Below, one piece after another: positions 42,305 to 49,720 of a stretch of DNA of 64,000 nt. The stretch is from contig CATLDC010000001.1 in assembly GCA_949902595.1 (NCBI GenBank), positions 372,001 to 436,000 of the forward strand, written 5' to 3'. Each line of letters begins with the position of its first letter. Position 1 is the stretch's first letter. The translations under genes were made by a program, and so were the position numbers. The notes beneath the pieces are model-generated. The model was not told where the DNA came from. It saw only the letters and a list, made by a program, of their open reading frames with translations, and did not search any database. Source of the DNA: an uncultured Candidatus Melainabacteria bacterium (GTDB taxonomy: Bacteria; Cyanobacteriota; Vampirovibrionia; Gastranaerophilales; Gastranaerophilaceae).

Positions 42305-43344
42305 TGAAAATCCTTGTTATTACAGACCTGTATCCCGTGCAAGAGGATGAAAAATACACCCCCAAAACGATTTACAGCTTTGTAAAAAGCTGGGAAGAAC
42401 TCGGACACGAAGTCAGAGTGATTAAACCTAATTTCCTGCTGAACTCGTTTTTGCGCGGAAAACCCTTCTACAAAAGCGGAATTTACGCCGGTGTAGAGAA
42501 TGTTAACTACTTCCTCCCGTTTCTGGGTGATGTCAGCAAAAAGATAAAAACCGATTTTGAACCGGATGTTACAGTCGCTCACATGCCAAGCGGATTGATT
42601 GTTGCAAACAAACTCGGGCGCCCGTTTATAGCAGGTGTTCATGTTTCGGATTTGGAGGTTTTGACAAATCCTCTTTATTCGGTTTATTTCAAAAAACAGC
42701 TTGAGCTTGCTTACAAAAACTCGTCAAAAATCGCCTGCCGTTCGGAAGTTTTGAGGCAAAAATTTCTGAAACTCTATCCTGAATACGAAAATAAGACCTT
42801 TGTTGCCTACTCGGGAATTGATAAAAATGTGGTAACAAAAAGATACCTAAAAAAAGGGGGTAAATATAAGGTTGTGACTTGCGCTAATCTGATTCGACGA
42901 AAAAACGTGGATAAAGTGATTCTTGCATGCGAAAAATTTGATAATCTGGATTTGACTGTTATCGGAGACGGCAATGAATTTGCGCGTTTAAGAGCTCTTT
43001 CGAATAAGCCAGAGTTCTTGGGTCACTTATCAAACGCACAGGTCTTGGAAAAAATGCGCGAGTCTGATATTTTTATCCTGCCGAGCGAAAACGAGACTTT
43101 TGGGATGGTTTATCTGGAGGCAATGGCGTCGGGGTGCATCACTGTCGGGCTCAAAAAGGACGGGATTGACGGGATTATTAAAGACGGAGTTAACGGGTTC
43201 TTGACTGAAAAAGACGGGGTTGAAAAAACTCTGGTGCGGATTTTAAATTTTGATAACCTTGATGAGATACTGGAAAATTCTTACAACACGATTCTGAACT
43301 ACACAAAAGAGGCTGCTGCAATAAATTATTCCTCATTTTTTTAA
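42304..43344 (+). CDS. Glycosyltransferase family 4
   Basis: 346-aa GT-B retaining glycosyltransferase. N-terminal ILVITDLYPVQEDEKYTPKT, acceptor-domain YSFVKSWEELGHEVRVIKP, and the nucleotide-sugar motif PSENETFGMVYLEAMASGC with the E-x7-E spacing. The donor and acceptor are unknown; surface glycan or glycogen-type elongation are both possible. The ATG overlaps the permease stop (TAATG), so the two are coupled. Confidence 0.9.
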   Translation: MKILVITDLYPVQEDEKYTPKTIYSFVKSWEELGHEVRVIKPNFLLNSFLRGKPFYKSGIYAGVENVNYFLPFLGDVSKKIKTDFEPDVTVAHMPSGLIVANKLGRPFIAGVHVSDLEVLTNPLYSVYFKKQLELAYKNSSKIACRSEVLRQKFLKLYPEYENKTFVAYSGIDKNVVTKRYLKKGGKYKVVTCANLIRRKNVDKVILACEKFDNLDLTVIGDGNEFARLRALSNKPEFLGHLSNAQVLEKMRESDIFILPSENETFGMVYLEAMASGCITVGLKKDGIDGIIKDGVNGFLTEKDGVEKTLVRILNFDNLDEILENSYNTILNYTKEAAAINYSSFF

Positions 43345-43371
43345 GTGCTATACTTTAGAGGGGGACGGATT

Positions 43372-44058
43372 ATGTCAAAGAATATTTTTATAACAGCAAC
43401 CGGTACAGATGTTGGAAAAACTTATGTTTCAGCGCTTCTTGTAAAAAAAATGCGCGAATCAGGTTTTGATTGCGGGTACTTCAAACCCGTGTTGAGCGGT
43501 GTGGAAGAAAAAGACGGCAAACTTATCCAGAGTGACGCGAATTACGTTACCTCGACTGCCAAAATTCCCTCAAGCGCGGACGAGTGCGTTGCTTTTTGGT
43601 GGAAAGAAGCTGTCTCACCTCACCTTGCAGCAAAAAGAGCCGGTGAAAAGATTGATATAGAAAAAATAAAAGAACATTTTGAAAAATTACAGGCAAAATA
43701 CGATTATCTTCTAATCGAGGGCGCTGGCGGGATTACCTGTCCTTTGAGGCTTGATGAGGGCGAAAAATACTTGCTTAAGGATTTGATAAAGGATTTGGAT
43801 ACAAACATTGTTATAGTTGCAGACGGAGGGCTCGGAACGATAAATTCAACCCTGCTTACTGTTGAATACGCGCGTGCAAACGGGATTGGGATTGAAGGGA
43901 TTATTCTGAATAATTTCGAGTCTCAAAACTTCATGCACCAGGATAATTTGAAGCAGGTTGAGTACTTAACAGGAGTGAAAGTCGTTGCAACTGTTGGAAG
44001 AAATCAAAAAGACATCGAGCTTTTGGAGGAATTATGGACTGGCAAAAAGAAGATTTAA
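43372..44058 (+). CDS. bioD: Dethiobiotin synthetase
   Basis: ATP-dependent carboxylation/ring closure of DAPA to dethiobiotin. P-loop TATGTDVGKTYVSA (8-21), FKPVLSG, EGAGGITCPL. 228 aa. The start at ATG 43372 is chosen for GAGGGGG just upstream; the conserved IFITATGTDVGKT begins four residues later. It overlaps bioA by 25 bp. bioB and bioF are not in the window. Confidence 0.95.
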   Translation: MSKNIFITATGTDVGKTYVSALLVKKMRESGFDCGYFKPVLSGVEEKDGKLIQSDANYVTSTAKIPSSADECVAFWWKEAVSPHLAAKRAGEKIDIEKIKEHFEKLQAKYDYLLIEGAGGITCPLRLDEGEKYLLKDLIKDLDTNIVIVADGGLGTINSTLLTVEYARANGIGIEGIILNNFESQNFMHQDNLKQVEYLTGVKVVATVGRNQKDIELLEELWTGKKKI

Positions 44059-45437
44059 AATACATCTGGCACCCGTGTTCGCAGATGAAGGATTATGAAA
44101 CCCTACCGCCTATTGTAATCGAGCGCGGCGAAGGGATTAATCTCTATGATGTCAACGGAAAATGCTACAAAGATGTTATAAGCTCATGGTGGTGTAATCT
44201 TCTCGGTCACTGCAACCCGAGGATTAATGCGGCTGTAAAAAAACAGATTGACTCACTGGAGCACGTAATTTTTGCCAACTTCACCCACAAGCCTGCAATT
44301 ACGCTCTGTCAGGAGCTTATGAAGGTTATTCCGGAAGGTTTGTGCAAGTTCAATTTTGCGGACAACGGCTCTGCTGCGATTGAGATGGCTTTAAAGATGA
44401 GTTTTCAGTACCATTACCAGACCGGAAACCCACAGAAGAAACGCTTTATGGCACTTTCTGACGCGTATCATGGAGAAACTCTTGGTGCGCTTGCTGTTGG
44501 CGGGGTGGATTTGTATTCAGAGCTTTACAAGCCTTTGCTTCTGGATGTTATAAGGATTGACGCGCCGGATTGTTTCCGCTGTCCGTACGGGAAAAGGTGT
44601 GAAGGGCATTGCTCTTTCGCTCCCTCTCCTCAGGGAGAGGGTTGGGGTGAGGGGGCAACCTGCCACTGCGAGTGTTTTGAAAAAGCCGAAAAAACTTTTG
44701 CAAAACACGCTCACGAAGTCGCTGCAATCATTGTTGAGCCGCTGCTTCAAGGCTCTGCCGGCATGAAGGTTTATCCGCCTCTGTATCTAAAAAAACTGCG
44801 CGAGCTCTGTGATAAATACAATGTACACCTGATAGCTGACGAAATCGCAACAGGCTATGGAAGAACAGGGAAAATGTTTGCGTTCAATCATGCTGGCGTG
44901 AGCCCAGACATAATGTGTCTTTCAAAAGGGCTGACAGGCGGCTATATGCCTATGGCGATTGCTGTTACAACACAAAAGATTTATGACGCATTTTATGATG
45001 ATTACTTGAAGGGAAAAGCCTTCATGCATTCTCACACTTACGCAGGAAACCCGCTTGCCTGCTCTGCTGCAATCGAGGTGCTTAAGATTTTGAAAGACGA
45101 GCAGATAATCGAAAAAGCAAACAAGCGTGCGGTTTATTTCAATAAGATTATCAGAGAGAAATTCCTTCCGCTAGAAAATGTGGGTGAGGTGCGCTCAATC
45201 GGGCTTATAAACGCAATCGAGCTTGTAAAAAACAGAGAAACAAAAGAGCCTCTGGATTCTTCAAAAAGAACAGGATACCAGATTTACCAAAAGGCGCTCG
45301 AAAAGGGTGTTTTACTTCGTCCGCTCGGTGATGTGATTTACTTCAACCCGCCGTTGATTATTGAGGAGGAAGATATGGACTTTGTAACCGATGTTGCGCT
45401 TGCTTGTACAAAAGACATATTATGTGATATAATTTAG
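44034..45437 (+). CDS. bioA: Adenosylmethionine-8-amino-7-oxononanoate aminotransferase, carrying an in-frame palindromic insert
   Basis: PLP transaminase making DAPA from KAPA with SAM as amino donor. Motifs: IWHPCSQMKDYE, SSWWCNLLGHCNPRIN, DNGSAAIEMALKM, DAYHGETLGALAVGG, LIADEIATGYGRTGKMFA and the PLP lysine in CLSKGLTGGYMP. 467 aa, about 15 longer than usual. The extra residues SFAPSPQGEGWGEGAT come from palindrome copy D and sit between a cysteine-rich CPYGKRCEGHC and CHCECFEKAEK, with the frame intact. bioD precedes it with overlap. Confidence 0.96.
   Translation: MDWQKEDLKYIWHPCSQMKDYETLPPIVIERGEGINLYDVNGKCYKDVISSWWCNLLGHCNPRINAAVKKQIDSLEHVIFANFTHKPAITLCQELMKVIPEGLCKFNFADNGSAAIEMALKMSFQYHYQTGNPQKKRFMALSDAYHGETLGALAVGGVDLYSELYKPLLLDVIRIDAPDCFRCPYGKRCEGHCSFAPSPQGEGWGEGATCHCECFEKAEKTFAKHAHEVAAIIVEPLLQGSAGMKVYPPLYLKKLRELCDKYNVHLIADEIATGYGRTGKMFAFNHAGVSPDIMCLSKGLTGGYMPMAIAVTTQKIYDAFYDDYLKGKAFMHSHTYAGNPLACSAAIEVLKILKDEQIIEKANKRAVYFNKIIREKFLPLENVGEVRSIGLINAIELVKNRETKEPLDSSKRTGYQIYQKALEKGVLLRPLGDVIYFNPPLIIEEEDMDFVTDVALACTKDILCDII
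44620..44655. repeat. Dispersed GC-rich palindrome, copy D (inside bioA)
   Basis: Stem CCCTCTCC (44622-44629), loop TCAG, GGAGAGGG (44634-44641), then TTGGGGTGAGGGGG. Translated as PSPQGEGWGEG. Confidence 0.88.
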
Positions 45438-45458
45438 CCAATATAAGGAGTATTTCAC

Positions 45459-45968
45459 ATGAAAGTATCGATGAAAACATTTATGCCGGTTGCGGCAGCA
45501 GCTTTGTTAACCCTTGGGGCATGTGAGCGTGTGGTTTCTCGTGCCGAAAGATATATGGAAAACAGGCCGCAAAAAGAGTTAGATATGCTTTTAGTTGGAA
45601 ATGACGGTTCCTACAAAGAGCATGCAAAAATTCAATCACGTCTGGATTCGACTGCTTTCAGAGATATTTTTAACGGAACGGCTGCGGCGAAAGATTCTGC
45701 CACGGTAGAAGAATTTAATAAAATTGCAGCTTCATATAGAGCTGATGAGGCTGCTACAACAGATGGTAAAATTGTACAGTCAATTAGGAACAAACTTATT
45801 GACAAAGGTATTACAGTTAAAGAACTAGGTGATATATATACTCCTGCTGTAACAAAGTTTCAGCATAAAGCTGATGCCTGGGCTTACAGAAATTTCTTCA
45901 ACAAACTTGGAATATGGCACGATGTTGAGAAAAGTTTCAATGATGCTTCTACCATAATTTGTCCGTAG
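45459..45968 (+). CDS. Putative lipoprotein
   Basis: 169 aa. N-terminal signal MKVSMKTFMPVAAAALLTLG with lipobox LGAC (Cys22), so lipid-anchored after cleavage. The mature part is soluble, charged and helical with no known domain. SD AAGGAG. It follows bioA by 21 bp and may be transcribed with it, though a functional link to biotin is not implied. Confidence 0.8.
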   Translation: MKVSMKTFMPVAAAALLTLGACERVVSRAERYMENRPQKELDMLLVGNDGSYKEHAKIQSRLDSTAFRDIFNGTAAAKDSATVEEFNKIAASYRADEAATTDGKIVQSIRNKLIDKGITVKELGDIYTPAVTKFQHKADAWAYRNFFNKLGIWHDVEKSFNDASTIICP

Positions 45969-45974
45969 TAATGT

Positions 45975-47210
45975 TTACAGCCTAGCGTTCTTCGGAACAA
46001 CTGTCACTCCGCCTTCTGAAACGTAAAACCCGCGAGCAATGTCTTCTTCACGGTTTACACCTATTTTGGTGTAAGGCGGGATGTCAACGTTTTTGTCAAT
46101 GATGGCTTTTCTGATTTCAGAATACCTGCCAACATTTACATTTTCCATCAAAATGCTGTCTGTAACCTGTGAATAACTGTTGATTTTTACTTTTGGCGAG
46201 AGCACGCAGCGTGAAAGCATTCCGCCTGATACGATACAGCCTTCTGACACCATTGAGTTTGTTGCCATACCGACTCTATCACCCTGTTGCCAGATGAATT
46301 TAGCAGGCGGATAGTTGTAATTGAAGGTTCTTATAGGCCACTCTTTGGAGTACAAATTCAGTTCCGGCTCGTAGTCCAGCAAATCCATGTTTGCCTGCCA
46401 GTACGCGTCAATACAGCCGACATCGCGCCAGTAGCCTTTTTCCTTTTCTGTCATACCCGGAAAATGGTTTTCGTTAAAATTGTAGATGAAAACATTCTTT
46501 CCCTCTCTTAATAGCATCGGGATAACGTTTTTGCCAAAATCGTGGTTGGAGTTTTCTATTTTTGAATCTTCCTCAAGCGCGTTCAGCAGAATTTCTTTGT
46601 TGAAAATATAGTTCCCCATTGAAGCAAGGCACATATTAGGGTTGTTCGGCATTGCTTTGGGCGGGGTTTGAGGTTTTTCTACAAAACCCGTAAGCCGCCA
46701 GTTTTCGTCGACTTCAATGATTCCGAACTCATGCGCTTCTTCAATCGGAATCGGGATTGCTGAAATAGTCAAGTCAGCGTGGTTTTTCTTGTGGTATTTC
46801 AGCATCTGACCCACATCCATTTTATAAATATGGTCACCGCCGAACACGCAAACATAGTCAGGCTCTTCGTCGTGGATATGGAATGCGTTTTGGTAAACCG
46901 CGTCAGCCGTGCCTTGATACCATGTCCCGCCTGTTCTCATCTGTGCGGGTACAAGGTCAACGTACTGGTTCAAAAACGGGGAGAGTGCCCAGCCTTTTGA
47001 GATGTGTTTATTCAGGGAGTCTGATTTGTACTGGGTCAGGACTTTGATTTTGAAGAATCCGGAATTGATGAAGTTGTTCAGCACAAAATCAATGATTCGG
47101 TATCTTCCTGCAAATGGTACTGCGGGTTTTGCTCTATCTTGTGTAAGCGGAAACAAGCGTTTTCCTTCGCCGCCTGCTAAAATCATAACCAATGCATCAT
47201 CAAATGACAT
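45975..47210 (-). CDS. glgC: Glucose-1-phosphate adenylyltransferase
   Basis: Makes ADP-glucose, the committed donor for glycogen synthesis. Motifs: MILAGGEGKRLFPLTQDRAK (nucleotide-binding loop), KPAVPFAGRYRIIDF, WYQGTADAVYQN, FGGDHIYKMD, FVEKPQTP, and the C-terminal left-handed beta-helix (GCIVSGGMLSRCVLS). 411 aa is typical. Together with the GH77 glucanotransferase in the window it points to a glycogen-storing organism. Convergent with the lipoprotein gene. Confidence 0.96.
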   Translation of the reverse strand: MSFDDALVMILAGGEGKRLFPLTQDRAKPAVPFAGRYRIIDFVLNNFINSGFFKIKVLTQYKSDSLNKHISKGWALSPFLNQYVDLVPAQMRTGGTWYQGTADAVYQNAFHIHDEEPDYVCVFGGDHIYKMDVGQMLKYHKKNHADLTISAIPIPIEEAHEFGIIEVDENWRLTGFVEKPQTPPKAMPNNPNMCLASMGNYIFNKEILLNALEEDSKIENSNHDFGKNVIPMLLREGKNVFIYNFNENHFPGMTEKEKGYWRDVGCIDAYWQANMDLLDYEPELNLYSKEWPIRTFNYNYPPAKFIWQQGDRVGMATNSMVSEGCIVSGGMLSRCVLSPKVKINSYSQVTDSILMENVNVGRYSEIRKAIIDKNVDIPPYTKIGVNREEDIARGFYVSEGGVTVVPKNARL

Positions 47211-47524
47211 AACCCCTCCTGAATAATCTGTACAATTATTTTATCAAATTTGAAGAGGGAATGCACTACTCCTTTAGGACGATGTGTTTCTACTTTCTTG
47301 TGTCAACAAGAAAGTAGAGCAAAGAAGCTCGCCGCCTCACATTTCGTTCGCTAATCAATTGTAGCGCTCAGGGGTAAATGAAAACTGACCGGGTGAACTC
47401 GCGGTTTGGGCGTAGGGTTTGGGGGTTAAAATTCTACAACCGCTCAAACAGCACCCGGGTTGTTGTTTTTTCGCTTACATTGATTGCTCACTTCATTAAG
47501 GGCGGCTGTTGGCGCGGGAAGTGT
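47211..47524. other. 314-base intergenic region with a long perfect hairpin
   Basis: Between glgC (upstream side) and the 3' end of the nitroreductase gene. Contains the 13-bp-stem hairpin at 47289-47318 and GC-rich sequence of different composition from its surroundings. A plus-strand frame here (47378 onward) is antisense to the nitroreductase and I do not accept it. Confidence 0.6.
47289..47318. repeat. Second palindrome type, 13-bp perfect stem
   Basis: TCTACTTTCTTGT, loop GTCA, ACAAGAAAGTAGA, followed by GCAAAGAAGC. No T-run follows, so it is not a standard terminator. It resembles ACTTTCTT/AAGAAAGT-type dispersed palindromes I recall in other bacterial genomes. Confidence 0.6.
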
Positions 47525-48391
47525 TTATCTGATGAAATTGGTGACAATTCTTTTTGCTTTGCAGAAGAAGCAGGAGTCTTTTTCTTTTATCTCTCTTATT
47601 TCAGAGATTTTGTAAGGCTCGGGTTGCGGTGTTCTCTGGTATTTAACAGCAGGATAGCCCAAAAGCATTGCATAACCCGGTGCGTAGCCGGATGGAATAT
47701 CCAGAAGCTCACAAAGCTCAGGAAATATTTTTATGCAGAGTTGTGCATAGCCGCACCAGCAGGTGCCGAGTCCGAGATGTTGGGCGTAGAGTTCGATATA
47801 TGAAAGTGCAATAATCGGGTCAACTGTTGCGCATGGAGCTGTAACAGGTGAAGAGACAACAACAAGGTGCGGAGCGCCTCTGAATATCACGTCTTCGCCA
47901 TCCATAAAGGCTTTTTTATAGCGTTCAAACTTGTCCACAATCGGAGAGAAGGCTCTGCTTTTTATGACTTTTAGGATTTTGTCGTTGGTTTTCTTGCGCA
48001 GTACATCCATTATTTCTTTCTTTTCAACAATCGAAAAATGCAATGAGTGCGAGTTGCAGCCGGTCGGGATGTAAGGTAGCATTGATTTGAGTTTTGCAAA
48101 TGTTTCTTCGCTAACATCCTCGTCTTTGTACTGTCTTACGCTTCTTCTGGATTTGATGAGGCTTAAAATGTCATCGTAGTTTACCCCTTCGGAGTTTTCA
48201 GGGTGTTTATCATTGAATGACAGAGCGCCTGTCGGGCAGATTGCAAGGCAGTGTTCGCAGGAGATACAGCTTTTTTCGTCTTTCATTTCCGGAAAGTTAT
48301 CGTCGTCAAAGCCAATACAGGATGAGACACAGTCGCTTATGCAGAGTCCGCAGCGGATACATTTTTCTTTATCGATTGTGATTGTTTTCAT
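47525..48391 (-). CDS. Nitroreductase fused to 2x[4Fe-4S] ferredoxin
   Basis: 288-aa oxidoreductase. Two ferredoxin clusters are complete: C11, C14, C17, C21 and C42, C45, C48, C52. An FMN-binding nitroreductase domain follows from residue ~75 (IKSRRSVRQYKDEDVSEE, YIPTGCNSHSLHFSIVE, LGLGTCWCGYAQL). Electrons would pass from ferredoxin clusters to FMN; the substrate is unknown. The C-terminal CFFCKAKRIV is an extra cysteine pair. SD GGAG. Such fusions are common in anaerobes, which supports an anaerobic lifestyle. Confidence 0.92.
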   Translation of the reverse strand: MKTITIDKEKCIRCGLCISDCVSSCIGFDDDNFPEMKDEKSCISCEHCLAICPTGALSFNDKHPENSEGVNYDDILSLIKSRRSVRQYKDEDVSEETFAKLKSMLPYIPTGCNSHSLHFSIVEKKEIMDVLRKKTNDKILKVIKSRAFSPIVDKFERYKKAFMDGEDVIFRGAPHLVVVSSPVTAPCATVDPIIALSYIELYAQHLGLGTCWCGYAQLCIKIFPELCELLDIPSGYAPGYAMLLGYPAVKYQRTPQPEPYKISEIREIKEKDSCFFCKAKRIVTNFIR

Positions 48392-48442
48392 AAAAAGCTC
48401 CTTTTTTATTAAGATAGCATAAAGAAAAACGGCTTGTAATGC

Positions 48443-48471
48443 TTGACAGGGGAATTTTTTTATAATAAATT
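48443..48471 (+). promoter_or_regulatory. rpmI-rplT promoter region
   Basis: A consensus TTGACA (48443-48448) is followed by TATAAT only 12 bp later (48461-48466), too short; TAAATT at 48466-48471 has a 17-bp spacer. A ~70-nt leader follows, containing a possible 14-codon frame, and may host L20 autoregulation. Confidence 0.45.
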
Positions 48472-48544
48472 AATCATGCCGAAGTATAGTGCTGTGGTAT
48501 GCCTTGCTCGGTTAAAGTAATAACTTTTACAAAGGAGACAAAAA

Positions 48545-48754
48545 ATGCCAAAACTAAAAACACACCGTGCAGCAGCTAAGAGATACAAAGTTACTGGCAC
48601 AGGTAAAATCACAAGAAGACATGCAGGTATTGGCCACTTGCTTCAACACAAGTCAGAATCAAGAAAACGTAAGATTTTCGGAGATGTAGTGATTTCTGAA
48701 ACTCACGAAAAATTGATTTCTAAAGAGTTACCTTACAAGAAGTATGCCAGATAG
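48545..48754 (+). CDS. rpmI: 50S ribosomal protein L35
   Basis: 69 aa, PKLKTHRAAAKRYKVTGTGK start and HAGIGHLLQHKSESRKR are diagnostic. Strong SD AAAGGAG. Followed by rplT after 12 bp. infC, which often precedes rpmI, is absent; a separate infC is the arrangement I know from cyanobacteria. Confidence 0.97.
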   Translation: MPKLKTHRAAAKRYKVTGTGKITRRHAGIGHLLQHKSESRKRKIFGDVVISETHEKLISKELPYKKYAR

Positions 48755-48766
48755 GAGTGTTGAACA

Positions 48767-49117
48767 ATGAGAATTAAACGTGGAAATGTATGTCGCAACA
48801 GACACAAAAAAATATTAAAGCTTGCTAAAGGTTTTAAAGGCGCAAGAAGCAGAATCTTCAAGGTAGCTAACATTGCTGTTATGAAGGCTCTTAAATATGC
48901 TTACAGAGACAGACGCGCTACAAAACGTAACATGCGCAGACTCTGGATTGTTAGAATTAACGCAGCTGTTAGAGAACAAGGAATGAGCTACTCAAGATTT
49001 GTTAACGCTTGCAAAAAAGCTAACATTCAGGTTAACAGAAAAATGCTTGCAGACCTTGCAGTTAACGACAAAGAAGCTTTCTCTATCGTTGTAGAAACAG
49101 CAAAAGCAGCTTTATAA
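48767..49117 (+). CDS. rplT: 50S ribosomal protein L20
   Basis: 116 aa, early-assembling 23S rRNA-binding protein. Motifs [34 protein letters not shown] and [18 protein letters not shown]. In several bacteria L20 represses translation of its own operon through the leader. SD AGGAG. Confidence 0.97.
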   Translation: MRIKRGNVCRNRHKKILKLAKGFKGARSRIFKVANIAVMKALKYAYRDRRATKRNMRRLWIVRINAAVREQGMSYSRFVNACKKANIQVNRKMLADLAVNDKEAFSIVVETAKAAL

Positions 49118-49145
49118 TTTAATAGGTCTTAAAAAAAAGAAAAAG

Positions 49146-49176
49146 ACTGCCGTTGATTTAATTAGCGGCAGTTTTT
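49146..49176 (+). terminator. rplT terminator
   Basis: ACTGCCG pairs with CGGCAGT around TTGATTTAATTAG, followed by TTTTT. Confidence 0.8.
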
Positions 49177-49205
49177 CAATAGGTTATTAGATAAAAGGAG
49201 TGGAG

Positions 49206-49619
49206 TTACATATCATAGACAAAGTTTTGTCCTGTCGTGTTTTCAGAAGCTTCCTGCCTCATGGCTTGAGAAGCGAAGAACATCTGTTTTGCATAACTCT
49301 GGATTTCGGTGTTGTAAACTCTCTGGTCAAATATGTTTTCGTATTTTTCCAGATAGTCGCCGATTGGATTTACAATGTCCGTAATCAAGCCTGTTGCTGT
49401 ATCTGCAACCTGCTGCAACACTCTTTCTCCAATTCCGAGTTCTGCCATTTTTTCAGACAAAGTAAGAGTCAGAAATCCGTTGCCCTGAACCGCCTCTTCA
49501 GCTTTTTCCTGTAAACGCGATTCCATCCTCTCCGCTGCAGCTGCGTGCTGCTTGGTAGGATCATATGTCTGGGTTTTATAGGTCTGTAAAAAACGATTTA
49601 GGTTAAATGATTCTGCCAT
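49206..49619 (-). CDS. 137-aa protein of the putative HLR1 regulon
   Basis: Helical soluble protein (MAESFNLNRFLQTYKTQTYD..., ERMESRLQEKAEEAVQGNGF, IFDQRVYNTEIQSYAKQMFF), not recognised. There is no signal. I start at ATG 49619 because AAGGG lies 9 nt upstream and the context (GGGACAAAGGATATG) is shared with the 32029 gene. Upstream starts at 49658 and 49667 fall inside the 35-bp repeat. It carries the only triple HLR1 array in the window. Confidence 0.7.
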   Translation of the reverse strand: MAESFNLNRFLQTYKTQTYDPTKQHAAAAERMESRLQEKAEEAVQGNGFLTLTLSEKMAELGIGERVLQQVADTATGLITDIVNPIGDYLEKYENIFDQRVYNTEIQSYAKQMFFASQAMRQEASENTTGQNFVYDM

Positions 49620-49649
49620 ATCCTTTGTCCCTTGTTCTTGTATTAATGT

Positions 49650-49684
49650 TATCGGCATTTTTTTCAAAAACTTTAGGATTTTAG
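49650..49684 (-). repeat. 35-bp promoter/leader repeat, copy 2
   Basis: Exact duplicate of 32083-32117, with TAAAAT at the same distance from an HLR1 array. Confidence 0.9.
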
Positions 49685-49692
49685 GATAAAGA

Positions 49693-49720
49693 TTTACAAT
49701 TCGTTACATTAATTTACAGC
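49693..49720. promoter_or_regulatory. Triple HLR1-like array
   Basis: TTTACAAT TC GTTACATT AA TTTACAGC: three half-sites at exact 10-bp periods; the first two form a perfect HLR1, the third is partial. It overlaps the 3' end of the 50701 gene. Confidence 0.55.

Noticed and set aside
47378-47803. Plus-strand frame of 141 codons
   Set aside because: It is antisense to the well-supported nitroreductase gene and encodes low-plausibility Cys/Phe/Arg-rich sequence with no SD.
48443-48466. Consensus TTGACA with TATAAT before rpmI as a standard promoter
   Set aside because: The spacer is only 12 bp; a shifted -10 (TAAATT) is more likely, so the pair was not called as such.
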